DNA of 64,000 bases from Stentor roeselii (taxonomy: Eukaryota > Ciliophora > Heterotrichea > Heterotrichida > Stentoridae): contig RSEH01000078.1 of NCBI GenBank assembly GCA_006503475.1, positions 105,042 to 169,041 of the forward strand, written 5' to 3'. Below, piece after piece: positions 10,993-20,727 of this stretch. Positions within the stretch are counted from its first letter, which is position 1, and every line of letters starts with the position of its first letter. The position numbers and the translations under genes were made by a program. The notes under the pieces were generated by a model. That model was not told where the DNA came from, searched no databases, and worked only from the letters and a program-made list of their open reading frames with translations.

Positions 10993-11475
10993 ATGAGTGA
11001 AGAACTTGAACAATACCTTCTAAAATCCAAAGCAAAAAGAGACAAGTTAAAAAAAATAGCAGAAAAATTTGAAAGTCGTTCAAAAAAGCACAACCTTGAA
11101 ACCTTCCCCAATATAACCCCAAAGCGATTCAAGAAGTACGAAGAGAGCGTCTCACGAAATCTAATACAAATATTTATCGGAGACCCTAAAAAAAAGTACC
11201 GTTCAGCATCCCAACCGAAAAAAAGAGGACTTGCTTCAATCTACAACATTCCCAAGCAAACCGCATCAAAAACCCTGAAGCTTCCTCCAATGAAGCGAAA
11301 CTATTTCAAGGACAACCCATCTCAACCCACTGAAAACCCCTCTCTACCCTCCCACAATACAAGCAACGAAACATCCCCTTCACTAAACTTTTCGTTGCCT
11401 TCAAAGCCATTCAAACTTCATTATTTCAACCCTTCCCTGCTAACCCCAGTTCTAAAGCAAAAGTACCTAAACTAA
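10993..11475 (+). CDS. Small basic protein of unknown function
   Basis: The 160-residue protein begins MSEELEQYLLKSKAKRDKLK. It has a Lys/Arg-rich helical N-terminal half (to about residue 65) and a Pro/Ser/Asn-rich, probably disordered C-terminal half (NPSQPTENPSLPSHNTSNE). No domain is recognised. The ATG is preceded by AATAAATC. Its TAA stop (11473-11475) overlaps the TAG stop of the convergent gene (11474-11472), a four-base overlap that shows how tightly the genes are packed. Confidence 0.7.
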   Translation: MSEELEQYLLKSKAKRDKLKKIAEKFESRSKKHNLETFPNITPKRFKKYEESVSRNLIQIFIGDPKKKYRSASQPKKRGLASIYNIPKQTASKTLKLPPMKRNYFKDNPSQPTENPSLPSHNTSNETSPSLNFSLPSKPFKLHYFNPSLLTPVLKQKYLN

Positions 11476-14426
11476 TACAAACCCGTTTTATATATGATTT
11501 CAATTACCATCTCTATTTCAGACTCCAGTATCAAGTCAGCCACATCTAAAGTACTCTGAGTTTCTTCCTTTTCATAGCGAGTCCAAAGCTCTTCATTTTC
11601 ATCTACTTCTGAAGACATGATCTTGACAGCGTCGACGTCTCTTTGCCGAGCGACCTGATTTTCAGAGCCGACGAATCCAACAGGCCCAGCGCGGATTTCA
11701 TTGAACTTGACAAGGCGATCAACGATGAAATGAACAACTTGCTCAGGAGTCCTGACCCTGACCCTTTTATACTTGGTCAGTGCCCAAGGCAGGTCTTCTT
11801 TCACGATCAAGACCTCGAGACAGTCGTTGATGCAGTCGAATACCAAAGAATTGAAAATTTCTAAATACTTGTCATCCGTTTGTAAGTCATCTTTAAAAGC
11901 TTCTATATTCAACATCGCGTATTTTTCATCTGGAAAAAAACCTGCACCGATTTCAGTCTCTTGAATTTCAGATAAAACTATCAAAGGGTCTCTTTCTAAA
12001 GGCTTCAGCAATTCACCGATTATCAGACCCTGAGTCTTCGAGAAGACTTTTTGAATGACTTCAAAAAGCATATCTTCATTTAAAAGTAACTTCCGATTTA
12101 CTAGTTCTTCTTCGATTTCATTCTTTAACAGTACCTGAATAATTTCTTCAGATAAAACTTCTAAAAATCCTGCATCAACTTTAAAAGCCTCTTCAAAAAC
12201 CTCAGAAAAAATCATCTCTTGCAGTTCAGAAATAACAGAATCGATGATCAAACAACTGTAATCAATACTGTTCGGCATCGCGACTTCATCAACCCAGAAA
12301 ATATTTCCATAAACATTTAAAGATTCTTGATTTTCAGGAAAATCTGCAGGTACCGGCTCTGGGTCTTTCTGGAAGACTGAAAGATTTAAACTACTTGATT
12401 TCGGAAATTCACAAAAAGTTTTAATCAGCTCTGGAGACACTGGCCGTGCGGGTTGGGACTCAGGAGATTTTTGGTTGAGAAGAAAAAGTTTATTTGAGCA
12501 TTTTTCCAGGTTTTTGTAGAATTTTTCTTCGTGGTTGGGAAGTTTGAAATTTGATGGGTTTGAAGAAAGGTCTGGAAGTTTTGATTCAAGTTTTAAAGGT
12601 TCTAAGTCGATTTTGTGGACTTCTGGGAAAGTTGATAGGTTTTCTTCGGTTTTCACTGCGAAGGAGTCTTCTGAGATCACAGTGTTGGCTAGGGCTTCTT
12701 TTACTGCTTTGATGTTGTCGTCGAACATGGAGTAGATAGCTTCGTACTTGTTATTCAAGATTTTTTTAAACATTTCAACGATTTCACCTTCAGGGTAACT
12801 TTTTTCAGTTTCACTTTTCAGTTTTTTCTCGTCATTTAAAGATTTTTCATCATTTTCTAGTTTTTTCTGTTTTTTTCCTTCGAGATTTTCAAGATTTTCG
12901 ATTTCTTTGAAGCTTTTTTCAACTTCTTCTAAGTTTTTCTGCTCGATTTGAATCATGCGACTTAATTCATTGAGGCCTAGAGGAGGATTAAGTGAAGATG
13001 GTTTGTTTTTTGAGTGATTTTCGCAGGGTTTCGGGGCCTGAAGGTCGCTTTTATCAACAACTTCTTCTAAAAGTTCTGGAAATTCTTGTTCAAAGCTAAG
13101 AAAATCAGGTTTTTGCATTTCTTCAATAATCTGCTGAAATTCCTCATTTTCACTTTCACTGTCAAACTCGAAACTTCCATCATATTCAAAACTTGACTTT
13201 TCCAGTTGAATATGCTTTAAAATTTTCTGTCTTGTTAGGAAGCCTTTTACCCAAGATTGGATTTTAACAGCGGCTTTTTCTTTTTTTATGGTTTCTAGAC
13301 GTTGAAAGTCGCTTTTCTTCAAAATTTTTACCTTTCTTGGAGGAGACTTCACGTTTTCATTGAAAATGTTAGTTGTTGAGTAGTTTGAAGAGTTTTTACT
13401 TAGAGATTTTTCCACAGGTGGACTGAGAAAGTTGCAGTTGGTCGAAGGGACGAAGCTGCTCTGGTGCTCTGAGGTTTTTATCAAGTCACCTTCAAAAGAG
13501 TCGTTTTTATGGCAAAAGCTGTGCTCAAGCCACTTTTCCTGAACTTTTTTCGATTTTTTCTTCCCCTTCACAGGAGTTTTTTTCGCTTCATTTCCTTTAT
13601 CACGGATTTTTTTTACCTTTTTAGTTTTTTTTTCCACAGGGGATTTCAACCTTTCTACTTTAAACTTTTGAGCTGAATTCGAATTTCTTTCAGTATTTTC
13701 AACTTTTTTCACTTTTTTTCCAGGAGTATCATCAGTTATAAAAACAGGAGTTTTAGATTTTTTCCTTTTTTTCACGATAAACTGAACAGATTTATTTTCA
13801 CTTCTATGATGTTTTATTTGTTTTTCATATTTTAAGACTTTTGGCTGATCCGAAGTTCTCTGAATGATTTCTTTTTCAATTTTTTTAAGTTCTTTGCTTT
13901 TCACCTTCTTGAGTTCGACTAGTTTTCTAATGATCTTGCTGGGAGTATGCGCTTCAGTCTTCCTCCTGTCTTCAGTCATTGAAACCGGACAGGGTATATC
14001 AATTCTATGAATGACTTTCTTCTGTTTCCTCAAATGAGGAGCACTGGAATTGTTATCTCTCGACAAAGCTTTCGAAATCTCTGGCTTTACCAATTTTGAC
14101 GACTTTTTCGGCAAAGGCGGCTTCGAGTCATTGACTTTCACTAAAATTTTCGATTTACTTTCGCACTTTCGGTGAATTTTCTCTACTTTTGAATCGATTT
14201 GGTCAGGTACTGATTTTCTTCTCACTTTTTTAAAGGAAGGCTTCGATGAATGACGGATGAAATTATCTTCCGCGTTTGCCGAGTCGCTGCTGAGTCTTCT
14301 GCTGAGGATGGGTACTGAAGGTGGTCTTTTTAACCCGTGGTTCTTTAAAAGTTCAGCCGGGTCTGGAATATTGAGACTTGCCTGTTGTTTTGACCTGTTT
14401 TTTCCTTTCTCATTCTCTTCATTCAT
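11472..14426 (-). CDS. Large Lys-rich protein with an IQ calmodulin-binding motif
   Basis: The 984-residue protein has a very basic first third (repeated KK/KVKK runs such as KKTKKVKKIRDKGNEAKK). One IQ motif sits near residues 383-405 (AAVKIQSWVKGFLTRQKIL), followed by an acidic coiled-coil-prone middle. The helical C-terminal region contains FDCINDCLEVLI and WTRYEKEETQSTLDVADLI, ending IEMVIEIIYKTGLY. That arrangement recalls centrosomal/cytoskeletal proteins with a DUF4378-like helical end, but I cannot confirm the match. A calmodulin- or centrin-binding role at the cortex or basal bodies is an inference from the IQ motif. It is divergent from the tectonic gene, only 32 bp separating the two ATGs. 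Confidence 0.75.
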   Translation of the reverse strand: MNEENEKGKNRSKQQASLNIPDPAELLKNHGLKRPPSVPILSRRLSSDSANAEDNFIRHSSKPSFKKVRRKSVPDQIDSKVEKIHRKCESKSKILVKVNDSKPPLPKKSSKLVKPEISKALSRDNNSSAPHLRKQKKVIHRIDIPCPVSMTEDRRKTEAHTPSKIIRKLVELKKVKSKELKKIEKEIIQRTSDQPKVLKYEKQIKHHRSENKSVQFIVKKRKKSKTPVFITDDTPGKKVKKVENTERNSNSAQKFKVERLKSPVEKKTKKVKKIRDKGNEAKKTPVKGKKKSKKVQEKWLEHSFCHKNDSFEGDLIKTSEHQSSFVPSTNCNFLSPPVEKSLSKNSSNYSTTNIFNENVKSPPRKVKILKKSDFQRLETIKKEKAAVKIQSWVKGFLTRQKILKHIQLEKSSFEYDGSFEFDSESENEEFQQIIEEMQKPDFLSFEQEFPELLEEVVDKSDLQAPKPCENHSKNKPSSLNPPLGLNELSRMIQIEQKNLEEVEKSFKEIENLENLEGKKQKKLENDEKSLNDEKKLKSETEKSYPEGEIVEMFKKILNNKYEAIYSMFDDNIKAVKEALANTVISEDSFAVKTEENLSTFPEVHKIDLEPLKLESKLPDLSSNPSNFKLPNHEEKFYKNLEKCSNKLFLLNQKSPESQPARPVSPELIKTFCEFPKSSSLNLSVFQKDPEPVPADFPENQESLNVYGNIFWVDEVAMPNSIDYSCLIIDSVISELQEMIFSEVFEEAFKVDAGFLEVLSEEIIQVLLKNEIEEELVNRKLLLNEDMLFEVIQKVFSKTQGLIIGELLKPLERDPLIVLSEIQETEIGAGFFPDEKYAMLNIEAFKDDLQTDDKYLEIFNSLVFDCINDCLEVLIVKEDLPWALTKYKRVRVRTPEQVVHFIVDRLVKFNEIRAGPVGFVGSENQVARQRDVDAVKIMSSEVDENEELWTRYEKEETQSTLDVADLILESEIEMVIEIIYKTGLY

Positions 14427-14458
14427 TACTATAAAATATTGACTATTTATTCTTATAA
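14427..14458. promoter_or_regulatory. 32-bp shared divergent promoter/leader
   Basis: This is all the sequence between the ATG of the IQ-motif gene and that of the tectonic gene. It is almost pure A/T with TATAAAATATT and CTTATAAATG, so any core promoter must be minimal or reach into the flanking ORFs. Confidence 0.45.
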
Positions 14459-15988
14459 ATGAACTTTTTTTTCATTCTTGGCTTTTTGCAAGTTGACTCT
14501 GCAGAAACAAACAACTTTCAAAAATACGATGATCCAGGTACTTGCATATGTGACTTAACTAAAGACTCTTGTGATGAGTTCTGCTGCTGTGACTCAGATT
14601 GTAACAATGGAATCACTTGGGATGAATGCGCGGCTGAAAGATATTCAACTTATGGAGAAAAGTACTGCACTGACTCTAGACAAGTCTTTAAAGTCAACAA
14701 GCGACGAGGGTTGGAAGAGGTTTCTGGAGGTTCTGAGAAATGTGTGAAAGTTGATAATTCTGCGAAAATTGATGGATTTCATTCTATTGTTGGAAGTGTT
14801 TCTAGTGATAAGGTTAATACCAGGTTGGAAGACTCGAGTACTTATGATGATTTGTTTATGGAAAAAGTGGAGGTTAAGAGTAAAGATTATCAGCTGGGTG
14901 ACGGCGTCTTTCAGTTAAATGCTTCTTTTCCTGACCCTTCTGGAAGATGTGTCTTGGGAAAAGTTGCGTTTTTCTTGGATTACAACGGGACTTGTGTGTG
15001 GACTGGTAACTTATCAGAGATCTGTACTAGTGTATTAGCTGTGGACTCTGACTACGACTCTAAAACCTTCACGAAAAGGAACTACTTGACTGGCGTTGAA
15101 GAAACTGCTGATTCTTCACCGAAGACTAGTTACACTTCAAATAAATGCTTAAATGCAGTTGTTGAAACAAGATTCATTGTACAAGTCGGCTCAGGGCTGA
15201 AGTCTGTCGATGCTACAAAGCTGAAAGTTCATTATATTCTAACTGATATCACCAGTTCTTCCCTTGTATCAGTCCCACAAGCGACTCATGTGAAATTCGT
15301 GACTTCCACTAGCTTTAAATCACTTTCAGGAAACCCGGGGTACTTAAAAGACAAACCTCTTCTAGTCAAGACAGGGAGTAAAGAAGGTTATTTGCATATG
15401 ACAGGCAAGGACTCAACAGGAGAATGTTCTTCTTCTCCAGTGATGGACGATGAAAGTGTCAAGTTCGGAAATGACCTGGTCTGGACATGTTCTAAGACCT
15501 TGACTTACAATGAATTGAAAAGTTTCTGTGAAACTTCAGTGAAAGACTTGCTGATTTTCAAACCTGTTCTAGACCTGGATAAAATCGGCAAGTGGGGCAG
15601 CAGTGAGACAACTGATGACTGGATTTCAATTACTTCACCTTCATCAAAGTCAGGTTCTTTCTCAGGCAGTACATGCAGCCTAAGTTCTTCACTAGTCCTG
15701 AACATTTACTACACAAACATCGGGTCCTTCAGCAACCCTCAATTAAAAGTAGTCTACGCAACTCGTTCCTTCAAACAACACGACTGGAGATTTACCAGTT
15801 CAGACCCTTCAAAATCCCAAATCTTTCTATTTTCTTCTTTCATAAACTTCATTCCTTACAACTCCAAGTCAGATCCTTACCATTCATCTCCTCGACTCGA
15901 CACAATAATGCCTCAAAACGTGTTAGACCCTGTTCGTACCTCGTCTTTTTCAGTCTTTTTTGCTGTTCCTTTCTTATTATTTAACTAA
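14459..15988 (+). CDS. Tectonic-family ciliary transition-zone protein
   Basis: The 509-residue protein starts with a hydrophobic signal peptide (MNFFFILGFLQVDSA). It then has the diagnostic tectonic cysteine cluster around residues 28-48 (CICDLTKDSCDEFCCCDSDC), matching the C-x-CDL...C-x2-CCCD-x-DC pattern of TCTN1-3. Further extracellular cysteines and N-glycosylation sites follow (NGTC, NLSEIC). The extreme C-terminus (FSVFFAVPFLLFN) is hydrophobic, consistent with a membrane anchor. Tectonics are part of the MKS/B9 gate complex at the base of cilia. The TAA stop (15986-15988) directly abuts the TAG stop of the convergent mitochondrial uL24 gene. Confidence 0.85.
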   Translation: MNFFFILGFLQVDSAETNNFQKYDDPGTCICDLTKDSCDEFCCCDSDCNNGITWDECAAERYSTYGEKYCTDSRQVFKVNKRRGLEEVSGGSEKCVKVDNSAKIDGFHSIVGSVSSDKVNTRLEDSSTYDDLFMEKVEVKSKDYQLGDGVFQLNASFPDPSGRCVLGKVAFFLDYNGTCVWTGNLSEICTSVLAVDSDYDSKTFTKRNYLTGVEETADSSPKTSYTSNKCLNAVVETRFIVQVGSGLKSVDATKLKVHYILTDITSSSLVSVPQATHVKFVTSTSFKSLSGNPGYLKDKPLLVKTGSKEGYLHMTGKDSTGECSSSPVMDDESVKFGNDLVWTCSKTLTYNELKSFCETSVKDLLIFKPVLDLDKIGKWGSSETTDDWISITSPSSKSGSFSGSTCSLSSSLVLNIYYTNIGSFSNPQLKVVYATRSFKQHDWRFTSSDPSKSQIFLFSSFINFIPYNSKSDPYHSSPRLDTIMPQNVLDPVRTSSFSVFFAVPFLLFN

Positions 15989-16591
15989 CTACTCAGGGAA
16001 GACCAGCCACTTTGCCTCAGCTTCTCGTTCTTGCACCCATTTCTCAAATTCCGCCTTAATACTTTCCTTGTCAAGGCCGAAGTAAGTTTGTTTGAGCGCG
16101 ATTTCTGATGGAGTGTCTTTAGGACCGAGTTCTGAATGAAGGTTACTGTAGTCTTTGTGTCTTTCCGCGTAGGTTAACTTCGGGAAGGTGGGCTTTGGAA
16201 TAAGAGACCCGCTTTTTTTAGAGATTCGGACTTTTGAACCGTCTTCTAAGTACCCGTCGCGTGTTCGGGTGGGCTTGCTGAGTGAATTTTACTTGGACTC
16301 GGGGTCGACTAGACTCACTTTAGACACGTGGATTGGGAACTCTTTCTTTATTCTTCCTTTGTCAAGACCCTCTAGTAAACGCTGGTGCTTGATTTTCTAG
16401 ATTGAGGTTACCATATTCACACCTTCAACCACTACTGTGTTGGATTTTCGGTTTACTCGGAGAATTGTACCTTCTTTTCCTTTGCTTGTACCTGAAAGTA
16501 TCTGCACACGGTCACCGCGAACTACTCGCCAGTCTTTTATGGGAACTTGATTTGATAAAATTGAGAAATACCGAGAGAGGGTTGAAAGCAT
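15989..16591 (-). CDS. Mitochondrial large-subunit ribosomal protein uL24m, three exons
   Basis: Exon 1 (16591-16412) starts at an ATG and encodes MLSTLSRYFSI... with a KOW motif (WRVVRGDRVQILSGTSKGKE) and VNRKSNTVVVEGVNM. Two 15-nt introns (16397-16411 and 16278-16292) each carry a stop and must be removed. Exon 2 continues KIKHQRLLEGLDKGRIKKEF. Exon 3 continues NKPTRTRDGYLEDGSKVRIS and ends in a charged tail, EREAEAKWLVFPE. The spliced product is 190 residues. The order KOW, then PIHVSKVSLVDP, then PTR...GSKVRISKKSG is that of bacterial and mitochondrial L24. An N-terminal mitochondrial presequence is plausible. The gene abuts tectonic at their stops. Confidence 0.9.
16278..16292 (-). other. 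15-nt intron in uL24m
   Basis: The minus-strand sequence is GTAAAATTCACTCAG. It creates an in-frame TAA if retained, and removal restores the conserved PTR...KVRISKKSG region. Confidence 0.9.
16397..16411 (-). other. 15-nt intron in uL24m
   Basis: The minus-strand sequence is GTAACCTCAATCTAG. The TAG stop that ends the first ORF is the 3' splice site, and removal continues VEGVNM with KIKHQR. Confidence 0.92.
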
Positions 16592-17637
16592 TTTTAAGGA
16601 AATCAAGATAATTAAGGATTTTATATTTTAAGGTTTGGAGAGATAAGGGGTATGGATTATTGTTTGGAGATGAAGATTAAGTGATTTTTTTCCAGACAGG
16701 GTTAGAAATTAGTACTTGATTATTTAGGTGGCTTTCAATAGCTTGATGATTGCATGCTGATGAGAAGATTTGATTCTTTTGATTATGAAATTATTCGGGT
16801 TTTGGGCAATGGCCCATTAATGGAAATGGAATTTGAACTCTAAAGTCTCCTCAAAGCAAAACTAATTAATATAAGGTTTTAAGTATTTGGATATTTTATA
16901 TCAACCTCTAAATAATTTGATTATCTGACAGAAGTAAAAAGTATCAAAACATCAAAACCGAATAATTTTTTATCATAGCGAAAAATTACACAATTAAATC
17001 AATAAATCTTCTCACAGTCAAGTCAATATCAAATTTCCTTTTAGATGTTAAACTTATCAAACTCCTTCAACCCACCCTCTCAAGAAACCGCAAGTTATCC
17101 CAAATATCCATGACAGCTTAATATCACAAACACACACAAAAAAATTACATCAAAAATGTTCATATTTGATACAATTCTAATACACTATAAATTTAAATTT
17201 CTCAAAACATCACACCTTAAAATCTTCCCAAATCGATGCAAAAAAAAACTAAAAGTCTCAAATTTTCTTGTTTAAATTCTTTCCTGTCCCATCCATGTCA
17301 TCCTTAATTTTTCAAAAATCCAAAAAAATCTTAAGCGCTTTCTTAATTCGTCCTCATCTCATTTTTTCTGATTCCCAAGGCTTTTTTCAATCAATTTTTC
17401 CGAAATTTTCGATGAAAAGCGAGATTTGGGAAAAGGAAAAAAATTCTGAGATTTTTCTACTTTCCTCATAAGATAAAGATCTGTAAATGTTTATGGATCC
17501 TGAGAAGAAATTTCTGTTTCTTTAGAGGAAGGCTTTGAAACTAGTTCTTGTAAGTGTCTTTTTTGGTCTTGAGATAAACATATTCAATATGGAATTCTAT
17601 CAAAATAGTCTGTAACGGATAATTTATAATTAAATAA
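16592..17637. other. AT-rich spacer
   Basis: About 1 kb without a convincing gene. A 30-codon ORF near 16753-16843 reads FDYEIIRVLGNGP, which looks like a kinase glycine-loop start but stops at once. The ORF at 17268-17471 lacks an ATG at its start. The region 17040-17200 is A/C-rich on the plus strand. Confidence 0.5.
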
Positions 17638-18312
17638 ATGAAACTATTGAAGTCGGTTGATCCAGAGTGCTTTGAGAACCAGACTCTAAAAAATGTGAAT
17701 TGTCGGAAAGTTAAAGCAGAAACCAAAATAAGAAGCCAGTTTATATCCAAGGGATCACGGAAATTCCCCAAAAAAGAGTACATCAGATGCAAGCTTATTC
17801 GAGGCCACAAACGAGTTCTTCGTCAAATAATGGGAAAAGAAGGCAATCTTCATGAGCTTCTAGAAAACAGCAACTTCCCTAAAAGCAAAGAATACTACTT
17901 GGACATGCTAATCGAGTCTTTTGCGAGAAATAGAGAAACATTCACTGAAATAATCCCAGTTGAAATGGGTCCAGTCAACGAAATCATGAAGAGAAAAAAG
18001 ATGAAGACTGACCATCTAAAGAGAAGCTTCAATGCAGAGTTCTGCAAAGATTATTTGATGAAGCCTGAGACTAGAGAAAGCTACTTTTATTACATTGAGT
18101 TTCTTTTCAGTGATTTTGACTGCGAAAAGTTCATTAAACGGTTTGGTTTCAAATGCTGTACATCTGCTAGTCATAGTATGGAGTGCTATATGAAGTGGCT
18201 CCTCTTGAAGAAGTACTGCAGTACAATTGTACTGGAAGATATCAGCGTCTCCCCTTTTCAATCTGATGAGCAGGTCTTACCGTTACCAAGTCTATTAGAG
18301 TTACAAGGTTAA
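17638..18312 (+). CDS. Unknown 224-residue protein
   Basis: The protein begins MKLLKSVDPECFENQTLKN and is Lys/Glu-rich and probably helical. It contains several aromatic clusters (RESYFYYIEFLFSDFDCEKF) and a Cys-rich patch (FGFKCCTSASHSMECYMKW) near residues 165-185. There is no signal peptide or membrane segment. It reads as a well-formed coding region with a TAA stop but matches no family I know. The SMECYMKWLLLKKY pattern suggests a small helical bundle. The convergent kinase gene ends 110 bp away. Confidence 0.7.
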   Translation: MKLLKSVDPECFENQTLKNVNCRKVKAETKIRSQFISKGSRKFPKKEYIRCKLIRGHKRVLRQIMGKEGNLHELLENSNFPKSKEYYLDMLIESFARNRETFTEIIPVEMGPVNEIMKRKKMKTDHLKRSFNAEFCKDYLMKPETRESYFYYIEFLFSDFDCEKFIKRFGFKCCTSASHSMECYMKWLLLKKYCSTIVLEDISVSPFQSDEQVLPLPSLLELQG

Positions 18313-18422
18313 TCAATTATTAATCCATTAGGAAAATAAAGATGTAGATAGAATATTAAAGGGCCTTCAAAAAGTAGAAGGATTTAAAGAGGAAATTTTA
18401 TGGAAAATATTTAAGATGCGAA

Positions 18423-19868
18423 CTATTTAAGATTAATTAGATTGTACAGAGCGTAGGAATGGTTAAGACTTTTGATTTCTAAAGAGTTAACCATATGTTG
18501 TCTTGGATACCCAAACGACTCCATCATTAAAACAGTATCATTATTGATCCTGAAAGTTTCCTCTTCAGCAGTCTCACCAAAAACCTGAGAACAATCATCA
18601 AACCACCTATGTCTTAAAATCCTATCAATAGGAATACGTCGATTAGGAACAATGACGAGCATACTCCTAATCAAATGCTTTAAATTGACACTAAGAAAAT
18701 CAGGCAAATCATATTTCCCAACTAAAATCGCCTTATGCAAATCCTGCAAATTATTCGCCTTAAACGGTACAGTTCCACAAGCCATGCAATACAAAAGTAC
18801 TCCGAGACTCCAGATATCCGACCAAAACCCTTCATACCCTTTATCCAAAACGATTTCTGGAGCAAGATAAGCAGGAGTTCCACATTGATCCGTAATGATT
18901 TCGCCCTTATGAACAAGTTTACTTACTCCAAAATCACATATTTTTACGTGATTTAAACTTTTATCCAGTAAAACATTGTCAAGTTTGATATCCCGATGTA
19001 AAATCCCATGTTTATGAATGAAACTCACCCCAAGGACGATTTGATAAAATATTTTTTTACATTTTTCTTCATACATCCTTCCATTTTGCTTAAGAAAAGT
19101 CAACAAATCACCTCCTTGAACATATTCCATAACAATCAAAAAATTTTCAGAAGTTTCAAAAACTTCTAAAATTTTTACTATGTACTTTGAATTCAACTTT
19201 TTCAAAATGTAGACTTCTCGAAAGATCTTTCTTCTTGAGTACTCGTTTTCAAGATGAGAACGGTCAATCGCTTTAATCGCGACTTTTTTACCTGTTAAGA
19301 CTGAAAAACCTAGAAGGACCTTTCCGAAGGCGCCTTGGCCGAGAAGCCGGTCGATTGAGTAGAACCTGTCATCTGTTATCGGCTCGTTTAGCGATGTCTT
19401 AAATGATTCTTTTATCAAACTGACTAGATTTTCTTTTTCTTTTGAAAATTTAGTTAACAGGCTGGTCTCGCTTGACTTTCGCATTAGGCTACGCTCTGAG
19501 GATGTCGCTTTTAATGAAGAAGTTTTAGGAGAAAATAAACGTTTTGGGACTTGACGGATTAGTAGAGATGAATTTTCTAGGGGAGAGTCTTTTAGATTGC
19601 TTTGGAATTGGAATTTTGGACTTAGGCCTTTTGATGATTCGAGGTTTGATCTGGGAGAAGAGAACTTGAAGATTGAAGGCCTTGTTCTTGGAGAAGAGTC
19701 CAAATTTCTTGACGTTTTCCCAGCCGCTGGGCTGTTTTTTTCACTTTTTGATATGGGACTGATTAGGTTTTTTGGTATTTTTATAGAACCTGCAATGATT
19801 TCACGTTTGTTCTTCCATGGATGAAACTTTGAATTTGAAGGGTCTTCGCTTGCTCGTTTTTGATGCAT
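18423..19868 (-). CDS. Ser/Thr protein kinase, CAMK/SNF1-like
   Basis: The 481-residue protein has a disordered Ser-rich N-terminal region (to about residue 165), then a complete kinase domain. It shows glycine loop LGQGAFGKV, VAIK lysine, catalytic HRDIKLDN, DFG in ICDFGVS, activation-segment CGTPAYLAPE, and SDIWSLGVLLYCMACGTVPF. It closes with the RILRHRWF end typical of CAMK-group kinases. All catalytic residues are present, so it should be active. No C-terminal calmodulin-binding or UBA region is obvious. It is divergent from the RTF2 gene, with 29 bp between the ATGs. The stop is TAG. Confidence 0.9.
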   Translation of the reverse strand: MHQKRASEDPSNSKFHPWKNKREIIAGSIKIPKNLISPISKSEKNSPAAGKTSRNLDSSPRTRPSIFKFSSPRSNLESSKGLSPKFQFQSNLKDSPLENSSLLIRQVPKRLFSPKTSSLKATSSERSLMRKSSETSLLTKFSKEKENLVSLIKESFKTSLNEPITDDRFYSIDRLLGQGAFGKVLLGFSVLTGKKVAIKAIDRSHLENEYSRRKIFREVYILKKLNSKYIVKILEVFETSENFLIVMEYVQGGDLLTFLKQNGRMYEEKCKKIFYQIVLGVSFIHKHGILHRDIKLDNVLLDKSLNHVKICDFGVSKLVHKGEIITDQCGTPAYLAPEIVLDKGYEGFWSDIWSLGVLLYCMACGTVPFKANNLQDLHKAILVGKYDLPDFLSVNLKHLIRSMLVIVPNRRIPIDRILRHRWFDDCSQVFGETAEEETFRINNDTVLMMESFGYPRQHMVNSLEIKSLNHSYALYNLINLK

Positions 19869-19897
19869 TACTTCAATATGGACAGAATTATATTAGA
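19869..19897. promoter_or_regulatory. 29-bp interval between divergent starts
   Basis: The kinase ATG (19868, minus) and the RTF2 ATG (19898, plus) are separated by 29 bp. The RTF2 start is placed here because family members begin MGNDGGS. An upstream in-frame ATG at 19817 would overlap the kinase gene. Confidence 0.5.
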
Positions 19898-20614
19898 ATG
19901 GGTAACGATGGAGGTTCAATTGCAAGACGAAGAGATTTAGCTCGTCCTAAAAAGATTAAAACTCGTGTCAGTTGTGCCGCTGTGGCCCGTGCAAAGTCCA
20001 AATTATGCGCATTGACTCAAGAACCCCTTGACCCTCCAGTGGTATCTTGTAAGCTCGGATACCTCTACAACAAAGAAGCTCTTTTAAACTGCATCTTAAA
20101 AAACAAGCTACCCTCAGAATTCTGTCACATCAAATCAATCAGAAATGTCCAGGACGTGAAACTAGAAAAAAGCGGAAATTCAATCATATGTCCAGTCACC
20201 AGAATTGAAATGAACGGAGTCAACCCTTTCAAACTAATGTGGGACTGCGGGTGTCTTTTATCAGGCAAGGCTCTTGAAGAAATCCCTTCTCAATCTTGTC
20301 TCGCTTGTGGAAAAGAGATTGGCCAAGTTGTTACCATCGGGCAAACAAAAGAAGAGCAGAAAAGACTGAGAAAAAGCTGGGGAATTAAAGTTTCTAAGAA
20401 AGAAGGAAAATCGGAAAAGAGGCAAAATTTAGAAAAAATTGAAGGACAAGAAAGTGGAAAAGAAATTAGGAAAAAGATAAAGATACTAGATGATGATGAA
20501 ATTGAAAGAAATATTGAAAATTCAAAAAAAAGTGAAGTTTTTCAAAGTTTGTTTAAAAAAGAAGAATATAGCGAAACTTTTTGTTGTAGGAATTTGAGGG
20601 CTGGTCTTAGATAA
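19898..20614 (+). CDS. RTF2: Replication termination factor 2 (RTF2) family protein
   Basis: The 238-residue protein starts at MGNDGGSIARRRDL, the hallmark N-terminus of RTF2. It continues with the RING-like RTF2 core: CALTQEPLDPPVVSCKLGYL, YNKEALLNCIL, ICPVTRIEMNG, and a last C-x2-C pair in SCLACGKEI. RTF2 proteins act at stalled replication forks and also associate with splicing factors. The C-terminal 60 residues are Lys/Glu-rich and disordered. The ORF could be read 27 codons upstream, but the conserved start and the overlap with the divergent kinase argue against that. The stop is TAA TAA. Confidence 0.92.
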   Translation: MGNDGGSIARRRDLARPKKIKTRVSCAAVARAKSKLCALTQEPLDPPVVSCKLGYLYNKEALLNCILKNKLPSEFCHIKSIRNVQDVKLEKSGNSIICPVTRIEMNGVNPFKLMWDCGCLLSGKALEEIPSQSCLACGKEIGQVVTIGQTKEEQKRLRKSWGIKVSKKEGKSEKRQNLEKIEGQESGKEIRKKIKILDDDEIERNIENSKKSEVFQSLFKKEEYSETFCCRNLRAGLR

Positions 20615-20727
20615 TAAATTTTGATGTGAATTGATTAAATGAGAGTTTAATATAATTATGAAAGAAACAGGTTGTTTTTTTTTTTTAAGATTATTTTATT
20701 TGAAGAAGATTTATTCATAAGTATAAA

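Noticed and set aside
16753-16843. 30-codon ORF with a kinase-like FDYEIIRVLGNGP
   Set aside because: It stops at once and nothing kinase-like follows in any frame. It is too short to call a relic.
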